In this document: positions 62,941-64,000 of the stretch, piece by piece | Layout of the letters: every line of letters starts with the position of its first letter | Numbering within the stretch: position 1 is the first letter of the stretch | NCBI GenBank assembly: GCA_963777595.1 | Contig: CAVZRE010000061.1 | Span: 1 to 64,000, forward strand | Origin: CAVVFX01 sp963777595 | GTDB taxonomy: Bacteria; Acidobacteriota; Terriglobia; Bryobacterales; Bryobacteraceae | Length of the DNA: 64,000 nucleotides | Direction: 5' to 3' | Program-made: the position numbers and the translations under genes | Notes under the pieces: model-generated | What the model saw: the letters and a program-made list of their open reading frames with translations, nothing else | Database searches by the model: none | What the model was told of the DNA's origin: nothing

Positions 62941-63087
62941 GAATCCGGCTGTTTTTCTTGGATTTCTGACGCACAGCTCAACCGCTCCGCATTGAGTCGA
63001 AGCGACTTACGGCGCGATGATTTTGCTATTGGCTGGGACTACAGGCTGGGGCCCGTCACAGAAGAGTAGAGCGAACGACGCGGCTCT

Positions 63088-63798
63088 TCAGAAGATCAAT
63101 ACGGCTTTGGCGGAGGCGGGCGCTTTGACGTGGATGGTGGCCCCTGCCGGAAGCTTGAGCGGCTCACGGAAGAGATACTCGCGGGTCCACTCCTTGTGGT
63201 AATCGCGCAGCCAGATCAGGTGTTCGATGCGTCCATCGGGATACCACGCATCGACCAGCATTGATTGCCCGGCGTCCAGATCCTCCGGTTTCAGCCCTTC
63301 CAGGGTGATTGCGCGCTCCAGTTTGAAGTCTCCCGAGACCGGCTGGAGCTTGTTCACGACAGCATGTGAGGCAGACCGTGGTGAAGGTTTGACAGGAGTC
63401 TGCAAACTGGGGAGTTTCGGAGCGATGGAATCCTGGTCGCCCTTTGGAGCGCCGCCTTCCACCCACGCCACCAGCATCTGGATTTCGATCTCGGTAAGGC
63501 TGGGATCGTTCTGGAACGAGCCTACTCCCTTCACCGCACCCCAGGGAGGCATGGAGCGGGCAACCGCCTGGTCGCGAATCGCCTTAGCCCAAGGCCGCGC
63601 GTCCTCATAAGTAGTAAGAGACATCGCCGCGCCGCTATCGCGGTGGCAGGAGACACACCGCTTATAGATGATACGGGAGATTTCGCGATCCCAGGTCAGC
63701 TTCGTCGTGATGACGTCGTGGGGCAACGCCATCGGAGAGGCGACCAAGGCGAGCATCACCAAATGCGGCAGCCGCCTTCTAGAGTGCAGGCCGCGCAC
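63088..63798 (-). CDS. Exported cytochrome c-like protein
   Basis: This 236-residue protein has a hydrophobic N-terminus (LVMLALVASPMALP) and a single haem-binding site CVSCHRDSGAAMSL, followed by ARSMPPWGAVKGVGSFQND, the same MPPW pattern as the gene at 60881. The C-terminal half has an extended beta-rich region (LDAGQSMLVDAWYPDGRIEH, LKLPAGATIHVKAPASAKA). It starts 20 bases inside the end of the next gene upstream, suggesting coupled translation. It probably carries electrons to that neighbour. Confidence 0.8.
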   Translation of the reverse strand: MRGLHSRRRLPHLVMLALVASPMALPHDVITTKLTWDREISRIIYKRCVSCHRDSGAAMSLTTYEDARPWAKAIRDQAVARSMPPWGAVKGVGSFQNDPSLTEIEIQMLVAWVEGGAPKGDQDSIAPKLPSLQTPVKPSPRSASHAVVNKLQPVSGDFKLERAITLEGLKPEDLDAGQSMLVDAWYPDGRIEHLIWLRDYHKEWTREYLFREPLKLPAGATIHVKAPASAKAVLIF

Positions 63799-64000
63799 TT
63801 TCAGACCGTTTGGGAGGCATCAGTTTCTTGGGCTCCATTTGGGGATCTATGGCTACGTCGAAGAAGCCGATCATCATTTCGTCCCAGCTCTGGTCACCCG
63901 GGCGAACGACTTTCGACGGATCCGGGTTGTCAGGATTGTTGGCGGAATTATCGTAGTGCGCGGTGCACTCAATCACGGCGCCTGCCGGCAGGATGAGATC
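63779..64000 (-). CDS. Copper-monooxygenase-like protein, C-terminal part (cut by window end)
   Basis: This is the last 73 residues of a gene that continues beyond the window. LILPAGAVIECTAHYDNSANNPDNP, then DPSKVVRPGDQSWDEMMIGF, matches the C-terminal end of the protein at 60881 (HFDNSRNNPLNPDPSQTVRW and NEMMDGW). The Met ligand of the type-II copper site is in DEMMIG. The true length and any cytochrome domain cannot be seen. It overlaps the start of the cytochrome c gene by 20 bases. Confidence 0.8.
   Translation of the reverse strand, partial: DLILPAGAVIECTAHYDNSANNPDNPDPSKVVRPGDQSWDEMMIGFFDVAIDPQMEPKKLMPPKRSESARPAL

Larger units (their letters stand above)
62255..63087. other. Noncoding stretch with several inverted repeats
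   Basis: No convincing gene is seen in 833 bases. Open frames here (for example 62452-62859) have poor, Ser/Pro/Arg-rich composition and no known motifs. Several inverted repeats are present (listed separately). An AT-rich patch lies at 62330-62390. The region may carry a structured RNA or a small mobile-element remnant. Confidence 0.45.

Noticed and set aside
62255..63087. CRISPR array
   Set aside because: The repeats here are inverted, not direct and evenly spaced; no cas genes are in the window.

Overview
The window looks like a chromosomal piece of an Acidobacteriota bacterium, most likely of the Solibacter/Bryobacterales type. This is inferred from gene content, because no rRNA marker is present. 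The pointers are an Oar-like TonB-dependent receptor of about 1150 residues with a carboxypeptidase-regulatory N-domain, a PknB-type kinase fused to a membrane-anchored beta-propeller-like region, Tat-exported oxidoreductase and GH28 enzymes, a roughly 950-residue PIG-L deacetylase, and a cytochrome c fused to a copper-monooxygenase-like domain. Base composition is moderately GC-rich. Genes lie on both strands in short operons, often separated by strong hairpins between convergent genes. No phage, integrase, transposase or CRISPR array was seen.

Layout. 0-5 kb: small protein plus HNH nuclease, aldo/keto reductase, a 48-residue membrane protein, tatA-tatC. 5-9.3 kb: tRNA-Ala(CGC), histidine kinase, cupin, two coupled SPFH proteins. 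9.3-16.4 kb: exported protein, MscS-cNMP channel with an EamA permease, chemoreceptor, NYN-LOTUS RNase, relic of methylmalonyl-CoA mutase. 16.4-25 kb: phosphohexomutase, hotdog thioesterase, two exported ferritin-like proteins, BON protein, sulfatase-fold enzyme, HipA-like kinase, endonuclease IV. 25-36 kb: PIG-L deacetylase, a minus-strand run of kinase, proline iminopeptidase, metallo-beta-lactamase and membrane protein, ArsR/NIPSNAP pair, GH28. 36-45.8 kb: Spy/LTxxQ protein, an envelope-stress type operon (YbjN-like, PspA, DUF4178, lipoprotein), lepB, pcrA, amino-acid permease. 45.8-53.6 kb: TonB receptor divergent from a bacterioferritin operon with a perfect 17-bp palindrome between them, fabH, SprT-like protease. 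54-64 kb: M20 peptidase, peroxiredoxin, ECF sigma factor, DinB, AhpD-like protein, universal stress protein, Gfo/Idh oxidoreductase, and two sets of cytochrome c/copper-monooxygenase genes around a hairpin-rich noncoding stretch.

How it fits together. The Tat translocase encoded here has several apparent clients in the same window: both ferritin-like proteins, the sulfatase-like enzyme, GH28, the Gfo/Idh oxidoreductase and possibly the NIPSNAP protein. Much of the rest concerns the envelope (SPFH pair, PspA operon, Spy-like protein, MscS, LepB, TonB receptor), iron handling (bacterioferritin, exported ferritin-like pair) and redox defence.

Caution on sequence quality. At least ten genes, including the core helicase pcrA, are broken by single-base frame changes, and shifting frame restores a continuous conserved protein. 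These cluster at 5.8-8.4, 30.0-30.6 and 37.4-44.9 kb and look more like indel errors than gene decay. The mutase relic at 15.6-16.4 kb is different, because its whole central domain is missing.
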